From assembly GCA_965267335.1 (NCBI GenBank), contig OZ253953.1, forward strand, positions 186,001-250,000: a DNA stretch of 64,000 bases, written 5' to 3'. A program made the position numbers and the translations under genes. The stretch is from G965267335 sp965267335. GTDB taxonomy: Bacteria; Bacteroidota; Bacteroidia; Cytophagales; JAAEPT01. This document shows positions 44,158-54,130 of this stretch, in pieces (positions within the stretch are counted from its first letter, which is position 1; every line of letters begins with the position of its first letter). The notes beneath the pieces are model-generated. The model was not told the origin of the DNA. It saw only the letters and a list, made by a program, of their open reading frames with translations, and made no database searches.

Positions 44158-46746
44158 ATGTGGACTCGTTTAGCACATATTATCCTTAAGTACCGACTTT
44201 GGCTTATGCTTATGTTGGCTGGAATTACAGCTTTCATGGGCTATAAAATGACTCAGGTAAAAATGAGTTATAAGTTTGCCAAAGTTGTTCCCAAAGACGA
44301 TATAGACCTTATTTATTTCAATCGATTCACCACCACCTTTGGTGAAGACGGAAATGTACTGGCTATTGCGCTCAAGGACACTACTCTCTTCAAATACGAA
44401 AATTTCCGCAAGCTCAGAAGACTCTGCAAGAGAATAGATACAGTACAGGCAGTGACCAATGTGGTGGGTTTGCCGAACCTGAGAAAGCTGGAAGTGCTCC
44501 ATGAAAACAAACAGTTCGTCCTAAAGGATGTTTTTGAATCTGTTCCTGAAAATCAGGAAGCTCTGGACTCCGTTGTCTCACACGTAGGAGAATTGGGAAT
44601 GTTTAAAGATCAACTCCTTCAATTGGACTCGTCTTCCACGGTGATACTGGTGACACTCGATTCGAAACTCTTTAATTCTAAGATTCGAAAATCAATCATT
44701 GATAAAATAACAAACATCACTGATGAATTTGAAAAAGACACAGGAATTGAAGTCCGCTTTGCAGGGTTGCCATACGTAAGGACCGTAGTCACAGAAATAG
44801 TTTCCAAAGAACTGATCTGGCTATTAATTTATGCCTTGGCTATTTTAGCCTTGATCTTATTCTTATTCTTTCGCTCATTTTCTGCTGTCATTTTCCCCTG
44901 TATTGTCATCGGTATAGGAGTAGTCTGGAGTTTGGGTACCCTTGCAATTTTTGGATACGAAGTGACACTCCTAAGTGGGCTTATTCCACCAATCATCGTT
45001 GTTATTGGCATCCCGAATTGTGTTTACTTGCTGAATAAATACCACCAGGAATACGACAAGTGCGGCAATAAAATTAAAGCCTTGAGCAGGGTAATCAGAA
45101 AAATTGGAATCGTCACTCTTATCACTAACCTGACCACATCAGTTGGGTTCCTTGTATTGGCCTTTAATGACATCGATATTTTAAGAGAGTTTGGTATCGT
45201 TGCTGGTATTAACATTTTAGCCACTTTTGTTTCCAGTATCATACTTATACCAAGTATGTTCTCCTACCTGCCTTCACCAACACCAAGGCAACTAAAACAC
45301 CTCGAATTCAAGTTTTTAGGTAAGGTTCTGAATTTTATTGATCATATCGTACACAATAAAAGAAAGACCATATACATCATTACTTTCGTTCTGGTACTGA
45401 TAGGCTCATGGGGGACATGGTTGATCCATACAGTTTCATATATGGTAGATGATATTCCGGAAACGAGTAAGGTAAAACAAGACCTGAAGTTTTTTGAAGA
45501 GAATTTCAAAGGGATCATGCCTCTTGAAATCATAGTTCACACCAAGAAAAGAAACCCAAAGGACACAACAGCTGAAGGAGAACTTACTAAGGTACCTCTT
45601 AGCTATGACTCCTTAAGACCTATCCTTCTTGACACCAATCGATTTTTGGAAGACCCAAGGGGCTTTACACGACTACATAATCTCAAAAGAATTGAAGAGC
45701 TGGAAGATTATCTCGCCAGCCGGTCCAATCTGACCCAACCAATATCAATTAACACATTTATCAAAGCTGCCCGACAAGCTTACTGGCAAAATGATCCCGA
45801 GTTCTACTCATTACCAACCAAACAAGACAAGAACAGGATTTTAAGATACCTCAAGAACTCAGTAAAATATGGGCTTACAGATGATACATTGAAGGAGCAA
45901 AACTTCATGAGTACTTTCATTGATAGCACAGGCCAAATCAGGGTGTCCTTGAAAATGGAAGATATTGGCTCTAAGCACATGGATACATTGATCAACTATC
46001 ACATCAGACCTACCGCTGATTCCATATTCAGTAACAACCATTTATCAGAACTGGAAAAACCTGTTTACATAAGCTATGCTGTAACCGGAACATCTCCTTT
46101 GTTTGTGAAAGGAAATAGATTCCTAATTAAAAACCTTCGCTGGAGCCTTGTGATCGCCTTTGTTCTGATTTCCCTGGTTATGGGGTCGCTATTCGGATCG
46201 GTTCGGATGATTTTAATTTCTTTGGTTCCCAATATCATTCCGTTGGTAATTACCGGAGCCGTAATGGGTTATCTTGGAATACCACTCAAACCAAGCACAG
46301 CACTAATATTCACAATCGCCTTTGGTATATCTGTGGATGATTCCATTCACTACCTGGCCAAATACAGACAAGAGCTTTATCATACTAACTTCGATGCTTC
46401 CAAAGCAGTATCAATTAGCATCAGAGAAACAGGAGCAAGTATGATCTATACTAGTGTCATCCTTTTCTCAGGCTTTATCATGTTTGCCACCTCAGATTTT
46501 GACGGCACGGTAATGCTGGGAATTCTTACGTCCACAACCTTGTTAATAGCAATGATTACTAACCTGGTTGTTCTTCCTGCTCTATTATTAACTTTCGATG
46601 CGGGAAAAAGAACGGCCAAGAAAAATACACTTTTGATCGATCAATACTCCGATGAGTACTATGACGAAACAGAAGATGAAGAAATTGATATTGATAGGCT
46701 TGACATTCAACAGGACAACGAAAAGTCAATAGGAAGTGAAATTTAA
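44158..46746 (+). CDS. RND/MMPL-family exporter (patched-like)
   Basis: An 862-residue inner-membrane protein with the two-fold RND layout: one N-terminal helix (about 11-28), a periplasmic domain, a block of about five helices (about 220-360), a further helix (about 400-420), a second periplasmic domain (about 425-655), and a second helix block (about 660-825). Family motifs include IPPIIVVIGIPNCVYLLNKY in the first half and TIAFGISVDDSIHYLAKYRQ in the second, each with acidic residues expected in the proton relay. The last ~40 residues are strikingly acidic (SDEYYDETEDEEIDIDRLD). The substrate is unknown; such proteins move lipids, hopanoids or hydrophobic compounds. Its end overlaps ileS by 11 bases. 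Confidence 0.85.
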   Translation: MWTRLAHIILKYRLWLMLMLAGITAFMGYKMTQVKMSYKFAKVVPKDDIDLIYFNRFTTTFGEDGNVLAIALKDTTLFKYENFRKLRRLCKRIDTVQAVTNVVGLPNLRKLEVLHENKQFVLKDVFESVPENQEALDSVVSHVGELGMFKDQLLQLDSSSTVILVTLDSKLFNSKIRKSIIDKITNITDEFEKDTGIEVRFAGLPYVRTVVTEIVSKELIWLLIYALAILALILFLFFRSFSAVIFPCIVIGIGVVWSLGTLAIFGYEVTLLSGLIPPIIVVIGIPNCVYLLNKYHQEYDKCGNKIKALSRVIRKIGIVTLITNLTTSVGFLVLAFNDIDILREFGIVAGINILATFVSSIILIPSMFSYLPSPTPRQLKHLEFKFLGKVLNFIDHIVHNKRKTIYIITFVLVLIGSWGTWLIHTVSYMVDDIPETSKVKQDLKFFEENFKGIMPLEIIVHTKKRNPKDTTAEGELTKVPLSYDSLRPILLDTNRFLEDPRGFTRLHNLKRIEELEDYLASRSNLTQPISINTFIKAARQAYWQNDPEFYSLPTKQDKNRILRYLKNSVKYGLTDDTLKEQNFMSTFIDSTGQIRVSLKMEDIGSKHMDTLINYHIRPTADSIFSNNHLSELEKPVYISYAVTGTSPLFVKGNRFLIKNLRWSLVIAFVLISLVMGSLFGSVRMILISLVPNIIPLVITGAVMGYLGIPLKPSTALIFTIAFGISVDDSIHYLAKYRQELYHTNFDASKAVSISIRETGASMIYTSVILFSGFIMFATSDFDGTVMLGILTSTTLLIAMITNLVVLPALLLTFDAGKRTAKKNTLLIDQYSDEYYDETEDEEIDIDRLDIQQDNEKSIGSEI

Positions 46747-49700
46747 GGAAATCAAAGACATCGACTATGCCAGAGTCGGAAGTGACACTCTGGATAAATG
46801 GAAGTCCAACCAGATTTTTGAAAAATCAGTTAAAGAGAAGGACGGAATGCCTTCTTTTACTTTTTATGAAGGTCCTCCGTCTGCCAACGGTACGCCAGGA
46901 ATACACCACGTCATGGCTCGTACTGTTAAAGATATCGTCTGTCGATATAAAACTTTAAAGGGATTTCAGGTAAAAAGAAAAGGTGGTTGGGATACTCATG
47001 GCCTTCCTGTTGAACTACAGGTTGAAAAAGAATTAGGTATCACAAAAGAAGATATCGGTACTAAAATCTCTGTTGAGGACTACAACAAGCGATGCCGGGA
47101 GTCTGTAATGAAATTTAAAGGTGAGTGGGATGACCTCACCGAAAAAATGGGGTACTGGGTAGACCTAAATGATCCATATATCACTTTCGATAAAGACTAT
47201 ATGGAATCCATTTGGTACCTTCTGAAGGAATTATATAAAAAGGGTTATCTCTATAAAGGATATACCATTCAGCCTTATTCGCCTGCCGCAGGTACCGGAC
47301 TAAGTTCTCATGAATTAAACCAACCTGGTTGTTATAGAGATGTCAAGGACACTTCCATCGTTGCTCAATTTGAGGTTAAGAAAAACAGCCGGTCTGAGTT
47401 TCTCTTCGAAGGAGAAGAAAAAGTATGTATTCTGGCCTGGACAACCACACCCTGGACACTTCCTTCAAACTCCGCCCTTGCCGTAGGCAAAAACATCGAA
47501 TACGTTAAAGTCAAGACTGAAAACAAATACACAAAAGAGGCCATTAGTGTCATCCTGGCGAAAGACCTCTTATCAGCTCATATCTCTATTGAAGAAGGAG
47601 AAAATCCCGTTATTGCTACATATAAAGGCAGTGAATTAGAAGGTATCGAATACAACCAACTGCTTCCATATGTACAACCTGAAGGTGATGCTTTCAAGGT
47701 AATTATTGGTGATTTTGTTAGTACTGAAGACGGTACCGGCATCGTACATATTGCTCCCACTTTCGGTGCCGATGACCAGAGGGTAGCCATGAAGGCAGGT
47801 ATCTCGCCAATTACTGTAAAGGATGAGGCGGATAATGAGGTCCCGTTGGTTGACAAGCGCGGTCGGTTTGTCAAAGAAGTGACTGACTTTGCTGAAAAAT
47901 TTGTCAAGGAAGAGTATGAGTCTCCAGAGAATAAAGGTGATGACTATAAGCCCACCGATGTTCTTATTGCTATCAAACTAAAAGAAGAAGGCAAAGCCTT
48001 TGACGTAAAGAAATACGAGCACAGCTATCCACACTGTTGGAGGACCGATAAACCCGTACTTTACTATCCATTAGAGTCCTGGTTCATCAAAACTACTGCG
48101 GTAAAAGATAAACTGGTCAAACTCAATGAGACCATCAACTGGAAGCCCGCTTCAACGGGTTCCGGAAGGTTTGGAAACTGGCTGGAAAACCTTGTTGACT
48201 GGAACTTGTCCCGTTCCCGCTTTTGGGGAACACCTCTTCCAATTTGGAGGAGTAAGGATGGGAAAGAAGAAATTTGCATCGGTTCAATTGAAGAACTGGA
48301 ATCGGAAATCAAAAAGGCAAAGGCAGCTGGAATTAACAACCCAGATACACTGGAGGACTTGCACCGTCCATATGTAGACGATGTTATCCTAATTAGTGAT
48401 TCAGGTCAGGAACTATACAGAGAGCCCGACCTGATAGATGTTTGGTTCGATTCGGGAGCCATGCCTTATGCACAATGGCATTACCCATTTGAAAACAAAG
48501 ACATCTTTGAAAACAACTATCCAGCGGACTTTATTGCTGAAGGAGTTGATCAAACAAGAGGTTGGTTTTTTACCCTTCATGCAATCGCGGTAATGCTGTT
48601 TGATTCCGTTGCATTCAAGAATGTAATTGCAAATGGTCTCGTACTTGATAAACACGGCAATAAGATGTCCAAGCGACATGGAAATGCTGTAGACCCCTTT
48701 GAGACTATCAATAAATACGGTGCCGATGCGACACGATGGTATATGATTTCCAATGCACCACCGTGGGACAATTTAAAATTTGACATTGCCGGTGTTGCAG
48801 AGTCACAAAGAAGGTTTTTCGGAACCTATCACAATACCTATAATTTCTTTGCGCTCTATGCTAATCTCGATAGCTTCAGCAATAAAGAAGCTCAGGTAGA
48901 GCTTAATGATAGAACAGAAAGTGACCGGTGGATTTTGTCAAGACTGCATAGTACCATCAAAGCGGTTGATGAAGCTTTTGAAAGTTACGAATTGACCAGG
49001 GCGACCAGGCTAATTCAGGACTTCATGATCGATGATGTGAGCAACTGGTACGTACGTCTAAATCGAAAACGCTTCTGGAAAGGTGAGTACAATGCAGATA
49101 AAGTTGCTGCATACCAAACCTTGCTTGAGTGCCTTGAAAGCGTAGCTAGAATGGCAAGTTCGGTCGCTCCTTTCTATTTCGACATGATTTATTCAAGTCT
49201 CAACGAAGTCGTACATTTTAATGACAAGGACTCCATCCACTTGGTAGATTTTCCTACTTCCAAAACAGAGATTATTGACCAAGAACTTGAAGCTAGAATG
49301 GATGCCGCACAAAGGTTTTCATCCCTTGTGCACTCATTGCGAAAGCAGCATAATATAAAAGTGAGGCAACCACTTTCGAAGATATTAATCCCTTACTCAG
49401 ATGAAGCTACGAAGTCTAGAATCGAGTCTGTAAGTGACCTTATTTTATCGGAAGTAAACGTAAAAGAAATAGAATTTATCGGTGACCAGTCAGGCATCCT
49501 TGTTAAAAAAATCAAGCCCAACTTCAAGAAGCTTGGATCCGTTTACGGCAAACTAATGAAGGAAATTGCTGGAAAGGTCAACAGTATGTCTCAAGAAGAT
49601 ATTGCAACATTGGAGCGTAGTGAGTTCAGCTTTGAAGTTCAAGGTCAACAAATAACACTGACGGTTGATGATGTTGAAATTTCGTTTGATGACATTCCAG

Positions 49701-50020
49701 GCTGGTTGGTTGCCAGTGAAGCAGGAAATACTGTCGCGCTTGATATTACAATCACAGATGACCTGAAACAGGAGGGAATTGCAAGAGACCTGGTCAATAG
49801 GGTCCAGAACCTTAGAAAAGATATGGGGCTGGATGTACAAGATAAGATTCGAATTATCGTTCAAAAACAAGACGAACTTATCAGCAGGGCTTTGGAATCC
49901 AACAAATCTTATATCTGTACAGAAACGCAGGCAAACGAATTGAACCTACTTGAGAGTGTACCTGATGGTACCTCTATTGAAATGGATGAGCATCATCTGG
50001 TTTTGAAAATCGAAGTTTAA
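46736..50020 (+). CDS. ileS: Isoleucyl-tRNA synthetase
   Basis: A 1094-residue class I synthetase of the long Bacteroidota/eukaryotic-like type. The start is a GTG (46736) inside the RND gene, 11 bases before its stop. HIGH appears as GTPGIHHVMA and KMSKS as GNKMSKRHGNAVDP. The editing (CP1) domain lies at about 200-420 (ILAWTTTPWTLPSN; TFGADDQRVAMKAG), and WFDSGAMPYAQWHYP follows. The helical anticodon-binding region (SNWYVRLNRKRFWKG) and a C-terminal extension complete the protein. It is immediately followed by lspA with no gap, a linkage known across many bacteria. Confidence 0.96.
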   Translation: MKFKEIKDIDYARVGSDTLDKWKSNQIFEKSVKEKDGMPSFTFYEGPPSANGTPGIHHVMARTVKDIVCRYKTLKGFQVKRKGGWDTHGLPVELQVEKELGITKEDIGTKISVEDYNKRCRESVMKFKGEWDDLTEKMGYWVDLNDPYITFDKDYMESIWYLLKELYKKGYLYKGYTIQPYSPAAGTGLSSHELNQPGCYRDVKDTSIVAQFEVKKNSRSEFLFEGEEKVCILAWTTTPWTLPSNSALAVGKNIEYVKVKTENKYTKEAISVILAKDLLSAHISIEEGENPVIATYKGSELEGIEYNQLLPYVQPEGDAFKVIIGDFVSTEDGTGIVHIAPTFGADDQRVAMKAGISPITVKDEADNEVPLVDKRGRFVKEVTDFAEKFVKEEYESPENKGDDYKPTDVLIAIKLKEEGKAFDVKKYEHSYPHCWRTDKPVLYYPLESWFIKTTAVKDKLVKLNETINWKPASTGSGRFGNWLENLVDWNLSRSRFWGTPLPIWRSKDGKEEICIGSIEELESEIKKAKAAGINNPDTLEDLHRPYVDDVILISDSGQELYREPDLIDVWFDSGAMPYAQWHYPFENKDIFENNYPADFIAEGVDQTRGWFFTLHAIAVMLFDSVAFKNVIANGLVLDKHGNKMSKRHGNAVDPFETINKYGADATRWYMISNAPPWDNLKFDIAGVAESQRRFFGTYHNTYNFFALYANLDSFSNKEAQVELNDRTESDRWILSRLHSTIKAVDEAFESYELTRATRLIQDFMIDDVSNWYVRLNRKRFWKGEYNADKVAAYQTLLECLESVARMASSVAPFYFDMIYSSLNEVVHFNDKDSIHLVDFPTSKTEIIDQELEARMDAAQRFSSLVHSLRKQHNIKVRQPLSKILIPYSDEATKSRIESVSDLILSEVNVKEIEFIGDQSGILVKKIKPNFKKLGSVYGKLMKEIAGKVNSMSQEDIATLERSEFSFEVQGQQITLTVDDVEISFDDIPGWLVASEAGNTVALDITITDDLKQEGIARDLVNRVQNLRKDMGLDVQDKIRIIVQKQDELISRALESNKSYICTETQANELNLLESVPDGTSIEMDEHHLVLKIEV

Positions 50021-50662
50021 ATGAAACTGAAAAAATTTCACCATTTCCTACTTATCGCTTTGGCGGTCATTATCCTTGATCAGTTGACTAAGTGGATGTC
50101 ATATGAGTGGTTGAGATATCAGGGACCTAAATATTTAATCGGTGAGTGGTTTAAGTTTCAGTATCAAACCAATCCGGGCATGGCCTTTGGTCTTGAAATT
50201 GGGCAATGGTGGGGCAAAATAGTACTAACACTCTTTAGGTTGGGAGCCATGATAGCCATTATCTGGTACATGAGGAAGTTGTTAAGTAAAAATGCTCACA
50301 AAGGTTTGATAATCTGTGTTTCCTTAATATTAGCGGGTGCCGTAGGCAATCTCATCGATAGCACCTTTTACGGGTTTTTAGATCCCGACTTACTGGTTAA
50401 GGATGCTCCTTTCACCCTCTTTCACGGAAAAGTAATTGATTTTATTTATATAGATATGGGAACCCACTGGGGATATCAATTCTGGCCTATATTCAATATT
50501 GCAGACTCTTCTATTTTTATTGCCGTTGCCATAATATTGGTAAGGCAGAAGGCTTTCTTCAATTCACTTAAAAATGAGCCCAGTCAACAAACGACAGAAG
50601 AGCTGGATAAGGAAGAGTCTCCTGAACAAAATCATGATGCTTCTATCAGTAAGATAGAATAA
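50021..50662 (+). CDS. lspA: Signal peptidase II (lipoprotein signal peptidase)
   Basis: A 213-residue inner-membrane aspartyl protease with four helices. The catalytic Asp residues are in GAVGNLIDSTFYG and FNIADSSIFIAV; the conserved N-terminal DQLTKW and NPGMAFGL are present. It is longer than the ~165-residue E. coli enzyme because of a ~30-residue segment after the first Asp (DPDLLVKDAPFTLFHGKVID) and a hydrophilic C-terminal tail (QQTTEELDKEESPEQN), both of which I recall in Bacteroidota homologues. It removes signal peptides from diacylated prolipoproteins such as those at 2827, 18965 and 50719. Zero-gap fusion to ileS implies cotranscription. Confidence 0.95.
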   Translation: MKLKKFHHFLLIALAVIILDQLTKWMSYEWLRYQGPKYLIGEWFKFQYQTNPGMAFGLEIGQWWGKIVLTLFRLGAMIAIIWYMRKLLSKNAHKGLIICVSLILAGAVGNLIDSTFYGFLDPDLLVKDAPFTLFHGKVIDFIYIDMGTHWGYQFWPIFNIADSSIFIAVAIILVRQKAFFNSLKNEPSQQTTEELDKEESPEQNHDASISKIE

Positions 50663-50718
50663 CCACCATCAACTGTAACGGATTGAAAAACTCTCATTAT
50701 ATTGAATAAAAAAAGACC

Positions 50719-51069
50719 ATGAAAAAAATTCTTCCAATTCTGTTAACATTGGTTACTGCACTTTCTTTTCAATCATGCAAGAACGAAAAAACAGAACCTC
50801 TCAGCTCTTCCTCTCCCGATGGAAAAATGACAATTGAAGTTGTAGGAGAAAAGATTGCTACAGGTGACCCCTACACCGTAACAGTGACTCTGGATCATGA
50901 GAATGACAAACTGGATGATGCCATATCTACAGAGATTTATGCTCAGCAACTCGATTCGTCTAATGTACAGTTCAACTGGACTTCAGGTATGAAATGCATA
51001 ATTACAATTACTGAGCAAGATGGTAAAATAAGAAGTATTCCGGTTAGTGCTGGAGTAATTTCCCAATAG
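50719..51069 (+). CDS. Small lipoprotein of unknown function
   Basis: A 116-residue protein with a lipoprotein signal peptide (MKKILPILLTLVTALSFQSC) whose Cys20 lies in an SFQSC lipobox followed by Lys and Asn. The mature part is a small acidic beta-rich domain (MTIEVVGEKIATGDPYTVTV; QFNWTSGMKCIITITEQDGK). I do not recognise a family. It follows lspA on the same strand after 56 bases, so it could be read from the same transcript. It is convergent with recO, only four bases separating the genes. Confidence 0.65.
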   Translation: MKKILPILLTLVTALSFQSCKNEKTEPLSSSSPDGKMTIEVVGEKIATGDPYTVTVTLDHENDKLDDAISTEIYAQQLDSSNVQFNWTSGMKCIITITEQDGKIRSIPVSAGVISQ

Positions 51070-51073
51070 ACGG

Positions 51074-51778
51074 TTAACTCATAATTTCCTTTAACACCTT
51101 TAAAGATTTTATCTCGCCAAGCCCATCAAGATGTAAGTCATAATAGTGTATGATGATGTCTAGAAGGGCTTGTCTTTTTTGTCTATTTAGAGGTGTGACG
51201 CTTAAGTAATCCTGGTCCATTAATGCTGTAATCTCCTGCTGTAATTGAAGTCCTGAAGTATTAATTCTGTGATTTGTGCTAGCCTGAGTTAACTGACTTC
51301 TCACTTCTTGGACCGATGAAGGTAAAAACCCCAGGAATCTCGTGAGCTTTAAAAAAAACTGAAGGTGAAAATTCTCATAATCCTCTTCAAGTGCGTCAAG
51401 TGTCAGCAAAGAACTCTCAAGAAACCTGTACAGTCCCTCATTTTCGTCTTCATCTCTTAGTGTTTTTGACAGTAGTTCAGCAATAAATATAGCGATACTG
51501 GTCTTTTTAAACTCATATGGAATGCTGTTATATGTCGCCACCCCTTTAGCTTCAGATATGCGATGTAAATCCTTATCATTTCTGATATAGGCCACCACAT
51601 CAAGTATCGTCAGCGGCTGATAAAGAGCAATTTTACTTCCTTTCTTTTGAGATTTGGAGCGCACTCCATTTACAATGAAACTAACCAATCCATATTCCAG
51701 GGTATATACTCTGACTATGATAGAAGACTCACGAAATTTAATGTGATTGAGTACTATCCCCCTGACTTTGGTTTGCAT
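51074..51778 (-). CDS. recO: DNA repair protein RecO
   Basis: A 234-residue protein with the RecO layout: an N-terminal OB fold (VRGIVLNHIKFRESSIIVRV, then YTLEYGLVSFIVNGVRSK) and a helical C-terminal domain (about 85-230, FIAELLSKTLRDEDENEGLY and LQFFLKLTRFLGFLP). The zinc-finger Cys residues of some RecO proteins are absent; many Bacteroidota forms lack them too. RecO anneals SSB-coated DNA and loads RecA with RecR in gap repair. The gene lies 12 bases downstream of the porZ stop on the same strand, so it is probably cotranscribed with it. Confidence 0.9.
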   Translation of the reverse strand: MQTKVRGIVLNHIKFRESSIIVRVYTLEYGLVSFIVNGVRSKSQKKGSKIALYQPLTILDVVAYIRNDKDLHRISEAKGVATYNSIPYEFKKTSIAIFIAELLSKTLRDEDENEGLYRFLESSLLTLDALEEDYENFHLQFFLKLTRFLGFLPSSVQEVRSQLTQASTNHRINTSGLQLQQEITALMDQDYLSVTPLNRQKRQALLDIIIHYYDLHLDGLGEIKSLKVLKEIMS

Positions 51779-51790
51779 AGTGGTAACACC

Positions 51791-54091
51791 TTATTCGATC
51801 ACAGCAACTTTTGCAACAAAAGCATCTTCACCGTCAGCTGTAGAACTGTAGATGAGATAAATACCGGACTTGGCCCTTTGATTATTTAATCCTCGCAGGT
51901 CCCAGGTCGCTGTCCCCCCATTTGCATCAGTTTCATAGATCAATTTCCCAGATATGTCCGTGATCTTTACCACAGAGTTTGTTGCAAGGCCTGAAATACC
52001 CACCAAGCCATCAAAGTCTGCGAGCACTGGATTAGGGAACACTTTTACGTTTTGATGGAATCCTTCACTTTCGGTAGCAGTTCCTCTCCAGGAGATCAAT
52101 CCCTCATCAGTAGAAAAGAATACTTCTCCAGATGTTTCATTAATCTCTATATCCAGAATATTGTTGGATGGAAGCGGGCTGTTGTCTTTATTGAAATGAT
52201 AAATCTGCTTCGTACCGTTCTCATTGAATAACCACACACCATTTTGTGTGCCGATCCATTTTCTGTTTCCGGCATCTACTTTTAGGGCCGTAACCGACTC
52301 TTCCTTCAACAATGGTCTGAAGTCAAAAATCGGGGTGCTTGCCTGAATGTTGGTTGTAAAAACCTGAGAAGGATTATAGAATACCGCTACTCCTTGGTTG
52401 GTTCCACACCATATTTCTCCATTCTTATCAATGTCAATTGACTTCACATCAGCATCGGGAAGATTATTACCAAGATCAAGATACACACCCTGATCGTCTC
52501 CTGAGTTATTTATGTCGTTCTCATTAAATACATAAATACCCCTCAATCCACCAGTGCCACCAAGCCGCATCCATTTGTTATTATATTCATCAATCACTAT
52601 TTCCAGCGGAACTTTTGCATTTGTTTGGTTAAACGAGAAGCCAGTCATTGTCCCATTCTGAGTAATTCTATGTAATGATGGCTCTCCTAAAAACTGTACA
52701 TGCGTAGCAACCCATATATTCCCATCCTCATCTTGCTCTACATCTAAGGCACGCATTGAATTTCCTCCGCCATAGGTAACAAAAGTTGACCCAGTAGTAG
52801 TATCGTTAATCACTTCATAGGTGTCTGTGTTTTCATCCCAGATCATTAGCCCATATCCATAACTGGTAAAATAATACTTTTCACCAATCGGGTCATAAAT
52901 ACCACTCGTTACGTCTTGCAGGTCAGGATAGCCGGGTAGCCATTTGTTTTTATTAACCCATTGTCCCTCCTCATAAATATGAAACCCTGAATTTGAATAA
53001 CTGGGAGCATAACCCGATAGACTAAATCCCCCTCCAATGTTTATAACACGATTATCATGGGCGTACAGTTTGAAGGTATTGTTTGTAGACGGTCCGTTAG
53101 GAATTAGTGACGTAAAATCAGTTCCTTCGTTTCTGACTAAACCTCCTCCGTATGCTGCAAACCACCGCAGTCCATCTTCATCAACAATAACATCTCTTGG
53201 GTTTGACAAGTCCGGGTTAGAGATATCCTGATATTCACTTGTAGATGTAATTTCCAATACTGCCCCATCAGAATTCAAAACAATCCCATCATTAGTTACA
53301 ACCATTGAATAAATTGTTCCAAGTCCGGTTAATGATATACTCGTATTCTCCCATTCTGATCCGTTATACCATTTTACTGTATCCTCTTCTACTGAAGCAT
53401 AAACCGTATCATTAAATACTACGACATCCGAAACACCAGCCGTAGAAATTCCATCACTTGATTGAAAAGTGGACCAGTTGCTGAAGTCAAGAAGGTTCAC
53501 AGCTGGGTGATTATACGCCACCATTACTCCATTTTCTGTAGCCAGGAAAATACTGTCACTAATTGAGTTAATAGTACAAGAGTAGACCTCAATCGAGCTT
53601 CCTCCGGGACCTATATTTCCATAAGTCTCTTTTATCTCACGAGACGGAATATTTAGTACAACTACACCAAAATCGGTACAGAGATATGCAAAATCACCAT
53701 AGTTATAAATGAAATTTATCTTCTTTGATCCTAATATATCCTTTCTCTCAATATCATTGATGTTAATAATTTCATCATCATTTAGAAGGTCAAGATTACC
53801 ACTTTCATAAGCGATTTCGATGTATCCCTGATTCTTGTGATGATTCAGTGCTGAAATCCGTATATCTGATAATCCGTCAACTTTACTTACTTTATTTAAA
53901 CTACCGTCTTCCGTATCGTAGTAGAATAAACCGTCTGCTGATCCGCAATAAACTTTTGATTCCATCTTGGCTACGTATTCACCTCTAGAATACGAGGCAT
54001 GTACTCTCCAGTCTCCGATTGGAATCTCCTGAGCATAAGAGACCTTAGCAATAAATATAAGTCCCAGTAGTAGTGTGTAAAATGACCTCAT
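51791..54091 (-). CDS. porZ: Type IX secretion attachment-complex protein PorZ-like, with C-terminal sorting domain
   Basis: The ATG at 54091 is preferred to 54106 because it starts the signal peptide (MRSFYTLLLGLIFIAKVSYA then Q). The mature protein opens with IPIGDWRVHASYSRGEYVA and continues with two-component-regulator-type propeller repeats (GLFYYDTEDGSLNKVSKVDG, LSDIRISALN; VDEDGLRWFAAYGGGLV; WCGTNQGVAVFYNP), the two-propeller PorZ pattern. The last ~80 residues are a type A C-terminal sorting domain (VFPNPVLADFDG; VKITDISGKLIYE; KSGIYLIY). PorZ works with PorU to attach cargo to A-LPS at the cell surface in P. gingivalis. It is probably exported by SprA. It lies between tdk and recO on the same strand. 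Confidence 0.82.
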   Translation of the reverse strand: MRSFYTLLLGLIFIAKVSYAQEIPIGDWRVHASYSRGEYVAKMESKVYCGSADGLFYYDTEDGSLNKVSKVDGLSDIRISALNHHKNQGYIEIAYESGNLDLLNDDEIININDIERKDILGSKKINFIYNYGDFAYLCTDFGVVVLNIPSREIKETYGNIGPGGSSIEVYSCTINSISDSIFLATENGVMVAYNHPAVNLLDFSNWSTFQSSDGISTAGVSDVVVFNDTVYASVEEDTVKWYNGSEWENTSISLTGLGTIYSMVVTNDGIVLNSDGAVLEITSTSEYQDISNPDLSNPRDVIVDEDGLRWFAAYGGGLVRNEGTDFTSLIPNGPSTNNTFKLYAHDNRVINIGGGFSLSGYAPSYSNSGFHIYEEGQWVNKNKWLPGYPDLQDVTSGIYDPIGEKYYFTSYGYGLMIWDENTDTYEVINDTTTGSTFVTYGGGNSMRALDVEQDEDGNIWVATHVQFLGEPSLHRITQNGTMTGFSFNQTNAKVPLEIVIDEYNNKWMRLGGTGGLRGIYVFNENDINNSGDDQGVYLDLGNNLPDADVKSIDIDKNGEIWCGTNQGVAVFYNPSQVFTTNIQASTPIFDFRPLLKEESVTALKVDAGNRKWIGTQNGVWLFNENGTKQIYHFNKDNSPLPSNNILDIEINETSGEVFFSTDEGLISWRGTATESEGFHQNVKVFPNPVLADFDGLVGISGLATNSVVKITDISGKLIYETDANGGTATWDLRGLNNQRAKSGIYLIYSSTADGEDAFVAKVAVIE

Positions 54092-54130
54092 TTCTCTATT
54101 TAACACTTTTACAACAGCATTTTGTTCATA

